The notes: generated by a model from the letters alone, not told the origin. 64,000 bases of DNA from Microglena sp. YARC (GCA_022414725.1 CM039462.1:130721262-130785261); one strand, 5' to 3'; counted from the first letter of the stretch, positions 10,583 through 24,029 are shown. A program made the numbers and translations.

Positions 10583-13230
10583 AAGGTTGAGTGGCATAGG
10601 GGGTTGAATGTGAGAGAGCAATGGTGGTTGGATAGGTTTTTGATGTGAGGAGCAAGGGTGTGGTGATAGTGGTTGATGTGAGGAGCAAGGGTGGGTGGAT
10701 AGGTGGGTTGATGTGAGGAGCAAGGGTGGGTGGATAGGTGGGTTGATGTGAGGAGCAAGGGTGGGTGGATAGGTGGGTTGATGTGAGGAGGCAAGGGTGG
10801 GTGGACGGCAAGGGTGGGGTGGATAAGGTTTGGTGATGTGAGGAGCAATGGGTGAGTGCATAAGGTGGTTGATGGGTGAAAGGGCAAAGGGAGTGGGATG
10901 AATAGGTGGGTTGATGTGAGGAGCAAGGGTGGGTGATAGGTGGGTTGTCTGTGAGGAGCAAGGGGGGTGAAAAAAGGTTGATTGTGAGGAGGCAAGGTGG
11001 GTGCAATGAGAATTGGGAATTGAGGAGCAAGGGTGGTGGGTGATAGGAAGAATTGATGTGAGGGAGCAATAATGTATAAGTTTTAGTGATTGTCTTAAGA
11101 TTTAAAAATGGGGTGGGTGGATAGGTGGGTTGATGTGAGGAGCATGTGTGAGTGCTTAGTGGTTGATGTGTGGTAGGAGAAGGGTGGGAGATAGGTGGGT
11201 TGATGTGAGGAAGCATTTTGTGTGAGTGCTTAGGTGGATTTGATGTGAGGAGGGCGTGAGTGGAGTGATAGTGAGTGAGTGAGTGGAGTGAGTGATGAGT
11301 GGAGTGAGTGTAGTGAGGGTTGATGTGTGAATGATGTGTAGTGAGAGCAAGGGTGGGTGGATAGTGGGTTGATAGAGGAGAGGTTGCAGTAGGAGGATGT
11401 GAGGTGATGGGATGAGGGTGATTGATGTGAAGTGAGTGAGTATGGAAGTGGGAGTGAGTGAGTAAAGGCACGAATGAGAGAGATAGAGATGAGTGAGGTG
11501 GGTGAAGTTGAGAGGAGGAGCATGGTTGAGTGTGGAGGTGCAAAATGAGGGTGAGTGAGTGAGTGAGTGAGAGAGTGTTGGGTTTGTGTATGGTATTGAA
11601 GGTGAGTGAGGCGAATGAGGGTGGGGTTGGAGATTTAGGGAGTGGTGTATGATAGAGTGTAGGAAGCAAGGGGTGGGTGGAGAAGAATGAGGAGTGGGGT
11701 TTGTGAATGTTGGTGGCATGTGTGATGGAGTTTGCTTAGGGAGTGTTGGGTTGGTATTGTTGGAAGATGAGTGAGAGCGATAGAGTGGAGTGTTCTGAGT
11801 GATGGGATGTTACTGTGGTAGTGATATGATGTAGTAATATTGATAGGAGCGAAGTGCAGCGCACTTGGGGATGTGTAATCGCCATCTACACGCGGATCGC
11901 CATTGAGGAGTATATATGAGATGGTATTATATATGTTGTGAGGAAGGGTGGGATAGGGTGGAAAGTGTGAGGAGCATGTGTGAGTGCTTAGGTGGGTTGA
12001 TTAGGAGGCAAGGGTGGGTGGATACGGTGGGTTTGAATGTGGGAAGCGATTTGAGAAAAGCTTAGGATGGGTTGAGTGAGGAGTCAAGGGTGGGTGGATA
12101 GGTGGCGTTGAATGTGAGGAGCAAGGGTGGGTGAAGTGGGTTGATGTGAGGACATGGGTGGGTGATAGGTGGTGATGTGAGAGGTGCAAGGGTGGAAGGA
12201 TAAGTTGATGTGAGGAGAAACAAGGTGGGTGGATAGTGGGTTGATGTGAGGAGCAAAAGGGTGGGTGGATAGGTTGGGTTGATGTGAGGAGCAAGGGTAG
12301 TCTAGGCTGGGTTGATGTGAGGACAGGTGGTGGATAGTGGGTTGATGTGAGGAGCAAGGGTGGGTGGATAGGTGGGTTGATGTGAGGAGCAAGGGTGGGA
12401 AGGTTGATGTGAAGGAGCAAGGGTGGTGGATAGGTGGGTTGATGTGAGGAGGCAAGGGTGGGTGGAATATGGTGGGTGATGTGAGAGCAAGGGGTGAGTG
12501 CATAAGGTGGGTTGATGTGAGGGAGCAAAGGGTGGGTGGATAGGTGGGTTTGATGTGAAGCAAGGGTGGGTGGATAGGTGGTTGATGTGAGGAGGCAAGG
12601 GTGGGTGGATAGGTGGGTGTGAATGTCGAGGAGGCAAATCGGATAGGTGGGGTTGATGTGCAGGACAGGGTGGGGTGCATAGGTGCGCGCTTGATCGTCG
12701 AGGAGGGGCATGTTGAGTGCATAGTGGTTGATGTGAAGGAGCAGGTGGTGGATAGGTGGTTGCATTGTGAGGAACGGCAAAGGGTGGGTAGATAGGTGGT
12801 TGAAATGAACACGGGAGCATGTGTGAGTGCTTAGTAGGTTGATGGTGAGGAGCAGGTTGTGAGGTGCAAATGGAGTTGGCATGTGAGGGACATGTGTGAG
12901 TGCTTAGGCATCGGGTTGAGCGCAGGAGCAAGGGTGGGTGGATGGCGGTTTTGATGTGAGAGCATGCTGCTGAGTGCTAGGTAAGGGTCATAAATAAATG
13001 AAGAGGGCACCAGAAGTGAATTGATGAGGATGTGAAATGCTTAGGAGTAATATAATAGTTGGAAGGAGCAGTTAAGGGTGGGTGAATAGGTGGGTGTTAT
13101 GTGGAGGAGGGCATGTAGGGTGGGTCTCTGATAGGTGGGTCTGCTTGATGTGAGGAGCAAGGGTCGGGTGGAAGGCGGTGGATGTGAGCGTAGCAAGGGT
13201 GGGTGGATAGTGGGGGTATGCGATGTGAGG
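10583..13230. repeat. degenerate ~35-bp minisatellite (GTTGATGTGAGGAGCAAGGG)
   Basis: The unit is roughly GTTGATGTGAGGAGCAAGGG plus TGGGTGGATAGGTGG, repeated some dozens of times. Copies differ mainly by one- or two-base gains and losses, especially in G runs, which resembles uncorrected long-read error as much as biological decay. Near-identical copies occur at 10690-10790. Long frames on the minus strand are products of the repeat, not genes. The block 11230-11620 is a related GAGTGAGT-rich variant. Confidence 0.9.
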
Positions 13231-15539
13231 TTGATATAGGGGCAAGTGGATGGGGTGGAGAAAGAAACACATTATTGTGCGTACCTAGTTTGCGGTGAAG
13301 TCGAGGTGAAAGCATATGGGGTGTGGGAGAGCTATCATAGACACCGAACTACCATATCTGCATGTGAGGAGCAATACATGATAGGTAGCAATAGGATAGA
13401 GTTGATAGTGAAGAAGACAAAAAGACATGAGATATAGTAGGATCTCTGTTGCAATTATTGTTTGATTCGACGGGATGGCCACACAGCGGCATGAGAAGCA
13501 CCGAGATATAGAGTGGCTGATATTTTAGATCGTGAACGATAGTGGCGATTACCCTGGTCAGGAAGCAGCGCAGGAGAGCGCGCAGAAGATCGGAGATGAT
13601 AGATATAGGATGCATAGGTGGTATGTAAGGCAGAGAGCATATATGGATAGTGTTGATAGTGAGAAGCAAAGGGCTGGCGATCATTATGGAAGGTAGGTTG
13701 ACATGTGGGAACCTAGCACCTGTAGAGTGCAAATGGTAGGCGTTGATGTGGGAGGGCAAGGGTGTGGGTTGGACTATAGTTTTATCAAGGGTTGAGAGAC
13801 TCTGAATATGGCTAGAGGATGGAAGTGGATAGGCCAGTTAGCTATGGATATGTGAGTTCTGTAACGAGGGAATCCCTGAGCGTGAATTGTGAAAGACAGG
13901 CTGGAGTTGAGGAGAGGGCTAGGCATAGGATGGGTTGAGTGAGAGGCATCAGTCCCTTATGGTGGCCTTCTGGGGCCAGGAGGTTGAATGGCGGTTGATT
14001 GGGGCTGAGAAGGTTGTTGGCGTGAGCCGGGTTCAGCACCACCGTTTCGGGTGGCGACTGTTTACGCAGGCAGACCTATACGGACCCCCGAGAAGATCTG
14101 CACATGTCAGCGCATAGTTTGTTGGTGTAACATTGACGTTGCCACTCCACAGGTTCTGCTAGCAACTATCCCATGATTGTCTAACACCGAGGCTCACACA
14201 TTCTCAGCCAACATCCACACCCAAAATCTCTTTGATTACAGGTGGGGCACCCCTATGAAGAAGCCATTGTAGGACATAAGTTCTGAACGGAGAAGCCTAG
14301 GCGAAGCAACACCCCACACCACACCATCACCCCATTTTTTCCTCACTCAGCACCACACCAACCTCTCTTTGACCCAGGCGAGGCTATTCCTAGAGGCACG
14401 ATGCCAGTCGTAGGCACATAGGTTTCTGATAGAGCTTGAAGCTTCTTGGCAGAAGTACAGTGCGTTACATTTGGATACGAGCAATCAGGAGCTAGTTGGC
14501 TGGTTACTGGATGTGGCGATTTGCGGCGTAAAGCGTGCTCTTGATGGCACTAGCCCAGTACAACATCTTATCAATGGTCAGGGCACCAGCTTGTCTCCTA
14601 GTGACAAGGCGTTCTGCTTTAGTGTGTGTTATGTCCAAGTGTTGTAGCTTTGGGGCGGAGGGGCGGTGCGGTGGGGGGGGGTTGTAACGTGGCAGGATGA
14701 TAGCGTGAGGCCCAATCATATTGGGAAATGTGTGTTGGGGGCAGTATGTGGACAGGTCGAGACTCTGGCTGCAAGGTGGTCACAAGACCACACTAGAGTA
14801 TGACAGTATACGCGGTAGGGTAGGATGCCCTAGTCCTCGACTGCGATCTACTACTGAGAGGCGCTATGCCGTCAACAACTCCTGCGAACTAAGCCAATCC
14901 ACGGACTGCACACTACACCCAACGGCTTGCCTGGTTACTGGATGTCAACAGCTGAAGGTCTCTGAAGAGGACCGGCCATTCTCACCCCCTGCTTCTCAAT
15001 CTCAGAGGGAATCGAGATTAGAGGATGCCAATTGCCATGCAGACATCAGTCGTTGAAAGACTGCAGGTAAGGTAATCTCTGGAGTATTCGGACTCGAAGT
15101 GTCTTCTTCTCACACGTTCGTACAGGTCTCAATTGGATAGGAAGCAACTTTGCATCTCTTCTTAAGCGATTTGTGAGCCCTATTATAAGGCGAAGAGGCT
15201 GCTCACACGCGTAAGTGACGCAGAAGGGTAAAAAGTGGGCCAGTGGCCTACGACAACTCTCAGACACGGCTTGGTTCTGGGTACTGTCGTTGAGGTCACC
15301 GCGATATGTGACAATCTGCTTTGGCCTGTCATGCATGTCGCTCATAGCTTTCCCTCGGTCTCTGGTACAGTCTTTAGCCCATCCGAGGACAGCGCTTTTG
15401 ACTTGGCAATTGCGTGCCCCTGATCGTTGTCCGCTACACCCATCAGGCTTAGCTTCACGTGGTCATAATACCACGTGCGTGGAGGGCTGCCGCGTTTGAC
15501 ATATGAGGCTCACGTCGCGCGCCAGTAGTACTATCTTGC
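13231..15539. other. no gene recognised; tail of minisatellite then unique sequence
   Basis: Residual minisatellite words occur to about 13950. Beyond that the sequence looks unique, with open frames under 115 codons and no recognisable domain. A pyrimidine-poor TGATTACAG at about 14240 followed by an open stretch could be a splice acceptor, but nothing ties it to a protein family. Confidence 0.35.
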
Positions 15540-16600
15540 CACTATCTTAAGACTCCTAGCTTGGTTCGGATCATGCGAGCAGCGTTTGACTATAGGCTTA
15601 GGTCTGTAATCAATCCTACAGCACTTGGATTAGTCATGCTTTGACTATGGCTCTGACTATCTTTCTACCCTAGTTTTAGGTTGAGTCATCATGAGCATAA
15701 TAATTCAAACGCAGCCCGGAGCATCCTGAGTTTGACTTGGCTTCGGGTCTATCTTGTCTCACCACCAATTCTAGCTTAGGTGTGCGTCGTCCACATAGCG
15801 CGAGCAGCCCCAAGAGGGTTTGAACTTGGCTTGGTAGCTGATCATTCTCAACTAGCTTGGTTGGTCAATATACAATACGAGCAGCGATAATGGTTTGAAA
15901 CTTGGCTTGGTCTGACTCTTCTCAACTTTAAAAGAAGCATTGGTTGATACGAGGATCATGGTTTCGACTTTTGACTTTTTGGTAGTCTTGAAATCATATT
16001 CTCCTACGGTCATAAAGAGGCATATTCGGCGTCATGAGCAGCACATGGTATTACTATAGGCTTGGGTCGATCTCCTACAATAGACCTCTGGCCCTGAGAA
16101 GTCATCAAACCGTGACAGCTTTGGATTGGCTTGGTCTGATCTCCTCAAATGACGTGCTGCGTCATAAGCTTTGACTTGGCTTGGTCTGATCTCCTCATGA
16201 ACTATGCTGGCTCATCGACCGTCCGGCTTTGACTCTTGGCCTCCTAGGTCTGAGTGCTGCTCTGCCTCATGAACTTGCTTCAGGTCCATTGATGTTCGAC
16301 TGGCTGGTCATATTGATATCAGCTGAATTAGATCTGGCTTGCGGTCTGATCACAGGCGGCCCGACTCTCCTTTGACCACAAGCCAAGACAGCGATTCTCC
16401 TCCCTGAGAGGATAGAGCCTATTATTAGATGAGGTCCTATAGTAGTCGCTGCCTGGACTACTATTTAATTATGGAGCAAGAAGGTAAAATGGCGGTCGTG
16501 GTCTGCTGCTAATAGCATCTGGTCGACTATGGCCCAGTCATTCGACAACCCGAACAGGTAGCAAATCTGGTTTGACTTGGCTTGGATCAGATCAGGAGTC
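15540..16600. repeat. ~50-bp satellite containing TTTGACTTGGCTTGGTCTGA
   Basis: The phrase TTTGACTTGGCTTGGTCTGA followed by TCTCCTCA and a CATGAGCAGC-like segment recurs about fifteen times with many small changes. Best-preserved copies lie at 16120-16200. Confidence 0.8.
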
Positions 16601-17790
16601 CCACAGGATATGACAGGCAACACTAGAGTCCAGCACACACAAATGCACAAACACAAACATAATACACAAACTGACAACTCAGCCGGTTGTACATGAACCT
16701 TCTCAATCAAGGAAGCCAAGCGTCAGGGCGAACAGCACAGAGTTCAAGATCAGCCGCACAGACGAGTCAGAACACAGAGGGATGTTTGAGAGTTACAAAT
16801 CCAATACTATCAAACAACACTTCTCACAACACACGAGCTCGTACCCAGCGACGCAACACACAGTAGCTCGCCAGTGTGGCCACAACAATTAGGTGCCTAG
16901 GGGCCGGTTTCAGAACCACGTAAGGATTCGCCATGCAACCTGCCAGCGACGCCCAGATACAGACAACATGCCTGGCAGGATAATGGAACCTAGGCGACAC
17001 CTAAGGCTGCCTGCATGTGCGGGCCTAGTAGCGTGACCACATCAGAGTACAGCCAAGGGCGCGGTATGCAACACCCAGCACACACCGAACTCCACGACAC
17101 ACACCCAGATGCACACAGGTAGCAGTCGCGACAACAGAACTAACACATATACGTCAGGAACGTCAATGTGATTGCATGCGACCGTCATAACCGATGTACA
17201 AGACACCCACTGGCCGACGCGACCACGGATGGGCTTTCGGTACGAACATTGCCCGCGCCTACACTCGGCCGGAAGCTCACACCGGATGCGACTGCGATGC
17301 TGGCCCCTGCAGTGGCGCAACGACGATTGGCAAACCAGCACCACGAGCCAAATGCGCAGGTATGCAGACATCACTACCAGAAATGAGAAACAACAACACA
17401 ATAACACAACCCACACGACCCAGCGTGTGCTGTGCTTGCAACTCGCGCCGTACCAATGAAGTCAGCTCGCACTGCAACAGCGTAACACTAGGCGGCTAGC
17501 CCGTACCACGCGCACATCACAGGTGCTGTTAGCCTCTAAACCAGCGACGGTCCAGAACCCAGGCACCATGGAATCAGTCTGGAGGAAATCCAGCGAGTCG
17601 AGCGATGCGATGGGAGCCCCTCGCACTGGCACGAGTTGTCCCAGGTCGTCCCCGGAAAAGCCACACGAAAGACGCCCGCCGGAGCAGCACAGGCCCTAAG
17701 GCTAGGTATACGAGCATCCTATCATATGAGACCGTTGCAGAGGGTTACGGATCGCAGGTGGTGCTACGAGGGGAGATGAGGAGCCAGTGA
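16601..17790. other. no gene recognised
   Basis: CA-rich patches (16620-16680, 17080-17110, 17390-17425) in otherwise mixed sequence. Overlapping frames around 17170-17500 are open on both strands but show no domain or codon pattern I recognise. Confidence 0.35.
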
Positions 17791-20700
17791 TCGGTCTCTG
17801 TTAGCCTCTGAACTATCACTCAGGTAAGCCTCCAGAGCATGCAGTCACGCATCCGAGTAAACATACTAGCGTTTGGTCTATCCAATAGCTACTCATTACG
17901 AAGCGAGTGCTGATAGTCGTATAGTCGGTAACTGTGGTAAATCAGAGCGAGGACGTCAGTGGCGATGGCAGTCTGGTGGATCAGCGGATCGGTTTGAATA
18001 TGGTTCGGTATCACGGGTCTTGGGGAGTCCGAGGCATACAGATGCGGGGTGCGTTGCGTGGTTTCGTATTGGCCAGGCGGTAGGTCTCCGTCATGAAGTC
18101 CATTGGTGGTCGGTGACGTCCATGGAAACGTGGTCAGTCGGGGTGCTGCCCGCTCGATGGTAGCAGTGATCACATCTGGAGCTCGTGAACCCTACCTCAG
18201 CTAGGTAAGCACCTATATTACTGTTATGTCTAGTCTGCTACTCCAAATCGCTGTGGTAACTGTGGAGGATACATGGTAGGTGGCATGCGCTGGTGGATAA
18301 GTTCGATTTACTAGGTGTCGGATCGCGGTCGGTGGCAGTCGAGCGGTGATGGTCAAATGCTGTTATTAGTGAAGAGTGGAGAGGGTGTAGGTGGTGTTGG
18401 TGGGTCGTAGGTCAATAACAGTGGTATCGGTCGCGTGGTAATCGCCCGGGTGGTCGTGTTGTTGTTGGTGGTCAGAATGGCAGGGATGATGGTAGGGTGG
18501 TCGACGGTGGATCAAATGGGTGGTGAGCCGTATGCTAGATTGATCACACTATCTGGTCATGTCCACGCGTTTATATAGACCAGGTACCCCATGCACACCT
18601 CTTCATCGTATTCGGTGTAGGTGTAGCACACTACGCTTATCTTTACTAGGATTGTCTATGAGTGATGCTCCATCATGCCGAATGGTTCAGGGAGTGGTAG
18701 TAATGGACAGTCTTGAGCCGCTGTGCTAAAAAAGTACAGTGGTCCGTAATCCAGGAAGTGGCAATCAGGATGGTGGTAAATTGTGTAAGTTGTTGGCGGT
18801 CAATTCGGTGTTGGTGGTCATATGGAGGTGGTAGGTGGTAGGGTAATGAGGCGGTGTTTGAGGTGTGGTGGTGGTAATCCAATGGTCGGTGGACCGTGGG
18901 ATGTAGTCCCACGGTCATGTCGGGATCGCTCTGGTAGCCTCCTGAAACCCTATGGACTGGTGAGGCCACCATATTAACTGTTTGTCTAACATGCTAAGTA
19001 CAAACTTGATGTATGGTAATAAGTGATAGCCCTGTGGTTATGGAGTGGTGGCAGTGGGGGTGGTAACAGTGTGATGGTGGTGGTGGGTGGTGTGGGTTAT
19101 GGTGGTGTGGTGGGTGATTATGGTGGTGGTGGTTAGGTGTGAGTGGTAGGTGTGGTGAGTTATGTGTGGGGTTTGTCGGTTATGGGACCCTGGAACAGGA
19201 GTGGTGTGAGGCATCACCAATGACTCCATGAAGTCGATTTGCATCGCACTCACGTGGGCATGGGCGCACGAGAAGAACATGGTGGGCTCTGGTAGCCTCA
19301 TGTGAACCTAATCACTGTGTAAGCAGCTATATTACTGTTTGTCTGTGTGCTACCTTTATGGTGGTGCATCGAGTGAAAACCTGTGTAATTGCGTGTAAGG
19401 TGGAGTGGGTTGGTGGTGAGGCAGTGGCAGGTGGTTACATGTAGTGGTTTAGGTAAAAAGTGGTAGGTGGTAGTGATTAGTTTAAGTTGTGGAATGGTTG
19501 TCTCTGAGCCTATCACTGGTAATGTCACAGATCGTGCAGGCCTTGTATTACTATGTGTCTGTATGCGACATGCTGTATAGATTGGGATAAGACTATGTTT
19601 TGAGGGGGTGGTGGTGGTTAGTGAGTTGGTACGGTAGGTATTATAAGGACTAATGGCGGTAGGTCGGTAGTGTATCTGTTCACTGGTTGCGCTCAGAACC
19701 AATCACGTCGGTAAGCACGATGCAGTCTTGTATTGCAAATGTGTCTTATGCGATGCTGTATAGGATTGGGTAGCTATGGTCGGTGATGGTCAGTGGTCGG
19801 TGGGTAGTAGATCACTCTGGTAGACCTCGATGAACCTTACTCGGTAAGCAACGTATATATTACTTTTTGCTACATGCTACCATCGGGTGTATGTACAATG
19901 TGATAAATACTTTGGTAAGCGGAGGTGGTGCATGGTCGCTGGTAGTGATCGGTGGTGGTGGCTAGTATGTGGCTCTGGTAAGACCGCGCTGAACAGCAAT
20001 CATCGGCATCCCGGGTCAACCACTCGGGCAGCTTAGCTATTGACTATGGTGTCTGTAACTGGCGACATGCTGTATAGGAGTTGCGGGATAGCCTTTGGTG
20101 GTGTAGTCGGTGGTGATGATAGTGGTGGATAGGTTGACTCGGTAGGAATGGTGGCGCCCTGGTATGCCTCTGGAACCCTATCACTGGTAAGTTCTGCAGT
20201 CTGTATTGCAATGTGTCTGTATCAGACAGTGCTTTATAGATGGGGAATACGACTAATGGTGATGGTGGTGGTGATAATGGTGGTGGCCAGTGGTAATGGT
20301 AGGTGGTAGTGGTAAATGGCGTGGTTAGGTATTTACAGTAGGTAATCGGTGGTAGCTGGAGCGGGCCTGGTATGCCTCTGGACCTAATCACATGGTAAGC
20401 ACTGGAAGTCTTTAGTATGTAGCAATGTGTCCTGTATGAGCGACAATGCTGTAATAAGATTGGGATAATTATGTGTAGCTTATGGTGAGTGGTAGTGGTG
20501 GTAGATAATCGGTCAGGTTAGTATGGCGGTGGAGTGGTAATGGTGGTAGGTGCGGCCCTCGGTTGCCTCTGGACCTATCACTGGTAACACTAGCAGTCTT
20601 GTATTGCAATGTGTCTGTATCAGACAGCTGTTAGAATTGGGATAGTTTGGTGGTGGCATAAGATAGTGGTGATAATGGTGCAAACAAGGTGGTAATCAGG

Positions 20701-20830
20701 CGGTGTAGTGATACATAGGTGGTGAGGTGGGCAGGCCCTGGTTGGCCTCTGGAACCTATCACTGTAAAGAGACAAACTGACAGTCTCATGTATTTAGGCA
20801 ATGTTGTCTAGCTATCAGACATGCTTTTAT
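17791..20830 (+). repeat. array of ~12 exon-end copies with GTAAG donors
   Basis: The phrase TGCCTCTGGAACCTATCACTG followed by a donor-like GTAAGCACTGCAGTC recurs at roughly 17800, 18190, 18930, 19290, 19510, 19700, 19825, 19985, 20160, 20375, 20565 and 20750. Copies share about 70 bp of following sequence (TGTATTGCAATGTGTCTGTA, then GACATGCTGTATAGATTGGG) and are spaced by GGTGGT-rich DNA. In the best copies the bases before the donor read A-L-V-C-L-W-N-L-S-L, which resembles a beta-strand of a WD40 blade. I infer that an exon 3' end plus intron start has been amplified in tandem; which copy, if any, is used is not visible. Confidence 0.6.
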
Positions 20831-22270
20831 AGATTGGGATAGTGATCGGTAGATGAGGGTGGCTGATAGCTATCTCGCCTTTGAACCGCAGCTTCTGGCC
20901 TCTGACCAGCTGGCTGTACCACAGGCTTCCGCCTCTGACAGCGGCGATGCGATACCTGCAGCTTCCGATCCTCATGACTCAAGGTGGGCTGTACAGCAGG
21001 GCAGACGCAGCTTCCGCCTCTTGACAGGTGCTGTTCCCAAACCACAGTTGTGCAGTTGTCCATACCACACAGGGAGAAATAATATATTATATCCACTATC
21101 AATCACCCCTCTCCCACTTACGACAGCTTCATCGCCTCTGACTGGGCCTAATCCAACAGCAAACCAACATAAACCAGCACAAAACCAACGCGAGACCAGA
21201 ACCAAACCAAACACCAAGCCCTAACTAACCCATACGGAAACCAGCCCAACCCAACCCAACCCTATAACCAACCAACCCCCCACCCATCCGTCCACAAAGC
21301 TTCCGCATCTACTGGTGGACGTCCCCAAGAACACATGCAATGCATAATGTCATGACAGCGAGAGAGAGTAAGATGATAAAACCAATAGGCATCACCCAGG
21401 AATCGGCCGCTAGGTCCGACTCAAACCCTTAAAACCTAAAGCAGTAGAAGTTCTGCAGGTTCCGCATCTACGGGTCATTGCTGAGTCCCCAAGGAACAGT
21501 CAGTGGTGCGACTTGTGATCTATCACAATCGCGTAGAATTACATATAATAGAAACAATTCAATAATCATACGAAGAATGTAATGTGTAGATGCCACACTA
21601 CGATAATCGCAACCTCAACCACTAATACACCTAGACTCCCAAGACTTCAATGCATCTAGTCTGGGTGGCTGTCCACATAAGCAACACATGGTGGAGATAT
21701 GTCACAACCTACAGCCAGGAAGAAAAGTAAAATATTACACACCAATGATCATCACCCACGACCGACTTCCACCTAACCCTAAAACCCGCAGCTTCCGCAT
21801 CTGAACTGGGTAGCTGTCGATCCCCAAGAACACTATGAATTGTGACATCACACAGGGAGGAGTAAAATCTAACATCAATATCATTCACCCTCTGGAGCTG
21901 ATCCATCACACCACTCTCCACCTACACCCTAAACCCTTAACCCATCGAACCTAAACCCGCAGCTTCCGCATCTGACTGGGTAGCTGTCCGCTCAGAACAT
22001 ACTTGCATTGTGCGAGTACACAAGAGGAGATGTAATGAGCGCATACCTCAAACATCCTGCGTTCTCCCCATAGCGGTGTGTATGGGCGCGCAGCCACAAC
22101 ACAGACGTAGTGGAGATAGCAGCAAGCTCAAAGAGGTGTGCGTCTATGTATGGGATAAATGGTCTGATTTGTCGCAGTCCATAGCGGGAATCGTAGCAAC
22201 ACAGACATGGTGGGGGGCAGTAGAGGCAAGCTCAAACAGAGGGCGTCTGATGTATAAAGTAACTAGTTGT
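20831..22270 (+). repeat. 5-6 copies of an exon start (GCAG|CTTCCGCATCTGACTGGG)
   Basis: CCGCAGCTTCCGCATCTGAC with following GGGTAGCTGTC...CCCAAGAACA recurs at about 20880, 21297, 21462, 21788 and 21958, each preceded by an acceptor-like CGCAG or GCAG and A/C-rich ACCCTAAACCC sequence. In one frame the copies read S-A-S-D-W-V-A-V. The last copy (21958-22270) stays open longest and includes a V-C-V-Y-V-W-D-K-W stretch resembling a WD40 strand. Probably tandem duplicates of a real exon edge belonging to the gene that ends at 23948. Confidence 0.5.
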
Positions 22271-22919
22271 TAGCTAGTCAGAGGGGTAGCCAAATGAGGT
22301 CCATCACCCCAAAACACCCACTCTACACCTTGCATGCTGCTACTCCTACACCGCCACACTTCAACCCCCACCGCCCACTCCAACCGAAGCAGAGCACGCC
22401 CCTCCACACCAACTCCAACCACCCGCCCACCCGGTGTCTTCACCGACGCCGCACCCACACTCAACACCCACCCGTCTGGACCAGGTCAACCCCCACCACC
22501 CACTCACCACACCCACCTAATCCCCACTCCAACCATCACTCCACCCCAGCCCTTGCCACTGTCCCACTCCCTACTACCACCACCACGGCGCACCCCATCC
22601 ACCACACCAAGACCCACCACCAAACCCCACTCCACCCCAACCACCTCACCACACACACCACACCCCACATAATGTCCCACACTCCACCATCACTACCCAC
22701 TCCAACGCACACCGGACACCGACACGCAACCTCCACTGAGATACAATCACACTACACCCACTCCCACCACACCCCTACCACTCCACCCAACCCTCCACCG
22801 CCAACCCTCCACAAAACAGTAAAGCATATTATCCGCACGTCCACTCCACCCCCCCCTCCCACGGAAGACTTACCTCCACACAAACCCACACCACAAACTT
22901 CACTCCCACCCACAAAGGT
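22271..22919. repeat. CCAC-rich low-complexity DNA
   Basis: C/A-rich sequence with CCACCC and CACTCCAC words. It opens a 233-codon frame on the plus strand made of Pro, Thr and His, which is compositional and not a gene. Similar blocks recur at 23110-23230 and 23430-23590. Confidence 0.7.
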
Positions 22920-23691
22920 GATGTCACTAATGCCTAGGGGCCATGAGCGAGACCCCGGATCCCTATAGATACCTACCCTGACAGGCACCTTGAGACCTGC
23001 CCAAAGATCCTCGACACCAATCAGCCGGCCAAACGGGGCACTGCCTCCTGTCGCCGTGCTAGTGAAGGACGATCTCATCCACCTCAGCCCCCCATGCCAG
23101 AGCCCCGACACCCACACCAGAATGAACCGAACCTTTCACCCCACCGACCTACTCACGCACACCACTCAACCTCACTCCACGCCGCACCCACACCCTCCAC
23201 CCCCACTCCACCGCCACCCCACCCACAGCCACCGCACCAGGTGAGTCTAATGCGGAGGCGATGAGGCAGAGGCCTAAGGGGCCAGAGCGAGCCTAGGATC
23301 CTAGACCTACCCTGACAGGACACCACTTGGGACCTACCTCAAGATGCCCTCGTCACACAATCGCCGGCAACGAGGGGCACTCCTCCTGTCGCCGCGTAAG
23401 CCAAGTGAAGGACGATCTCTCCCACCCTCGCAGGCCCCACATGCCCACCCACACACACCCCTTCACCCCACCCCAACCACGAACCACTTCACAACCCACT
23501 CAAGACCTCATACACCAACCCCACCTGGAGTCCACCGCCACCACCTATGACCCCTCCACCCCACTACCACCTCGAACACACCCCACCCCACCCAACCGGC
23601 ACGAGGTGAGTCTATGCCTGGAGGCGATGAGCAGAAGGCCTAGGGAGACCAAAAAGCCGAGCCTGGATCGTACTAGAACCTACCCTGACAG
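22920..23691 (+). repeat. two upstream copies of the intron-exon unit ending the 23.9-kb gene
   Basis: The unit [GTGAGTCTATGCCTGGAGGC intron start, ACCTACCCTGACAG acceptor, CACCTTGGACCTGCCCAAAG exon start] occurs three times, with acceptors at about 22982, 23320 and 23691. The first two copies break frame within about 100 bp and run into CCAC-rich DNA; the third leads into the full terminal exon. Confidence 0.7.
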
Positions 23692-23948
23692 GCACCTTGG
23701 ACCTGCCCAAAGATGCCCTTGTCACCATCGCCAAAGGCCAACGGGCACTACCTCCTGTCGCCCGTTATGGCCAGTGGAAAAGCGATCTCTACCAGCCTCG
23801 CCCTCTTCACGGACATAAGCACACCTTTTCCGACGGCGCCAGTCAATTAGTGTATGACAAGATAAAGCTGGCCACAGATGGCTCAGGGTACGTCTTCGAG
23901 ACAAGCCCAAGGATTGTCGCTGACAGCGATCCCATCTTCCCAGGATAG
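23692..23948 (+). CDS. terminal exon of an unidentified gene
   Basis: After the acceptor CTGACAG, a frame of 85 codons runs to TAG at 23946-23948. It reads T-L-D-L-P-K-D-A-L-V-T-I-A-K-G at the start and ends D-S-D-P-I-F-P-G. The amino-acid mix is balanced, unlike the compositional frames around it, and the intron before it (about 23607-23691, GTGAGT...ACAG) is well formed, which is why I believe it is coding. I do not recognise the family. Upstream exons probably lie among the duplicated exon edges at 17.8-22.3 kb, two of which resemble WD40 strands, but the chain cannot be assembled reliably. The stop could also be a sequencing error, because another exon-like acceptor family follows at 24.4-25.4 kb. 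Two decayed copies of the start of this exon lie just upstream. Confidence 0.55.
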
Positions 23949-24029
23949 GAATAAAGGTGCCCACAACTTTACCTAAACCCTAAAACGCACCTAGAACCTT
24001 TCAAACCCTAAACCCTAAAAACATACCTG

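Noticed and set aside
10583..11719. Long minus-strand frames (up to 728 codons) through the minisatellite and the N gap
   Set aside because: They run through unknown bases and consist of repeat-derived His/Pro/Thr/Ser; no domain.
22267..22968. 233-codon Pro/Thr/His frame
   Set aside because: Compositional, CCAC-rich; similar blocks recur between the exon copies and do not conserve a frame.
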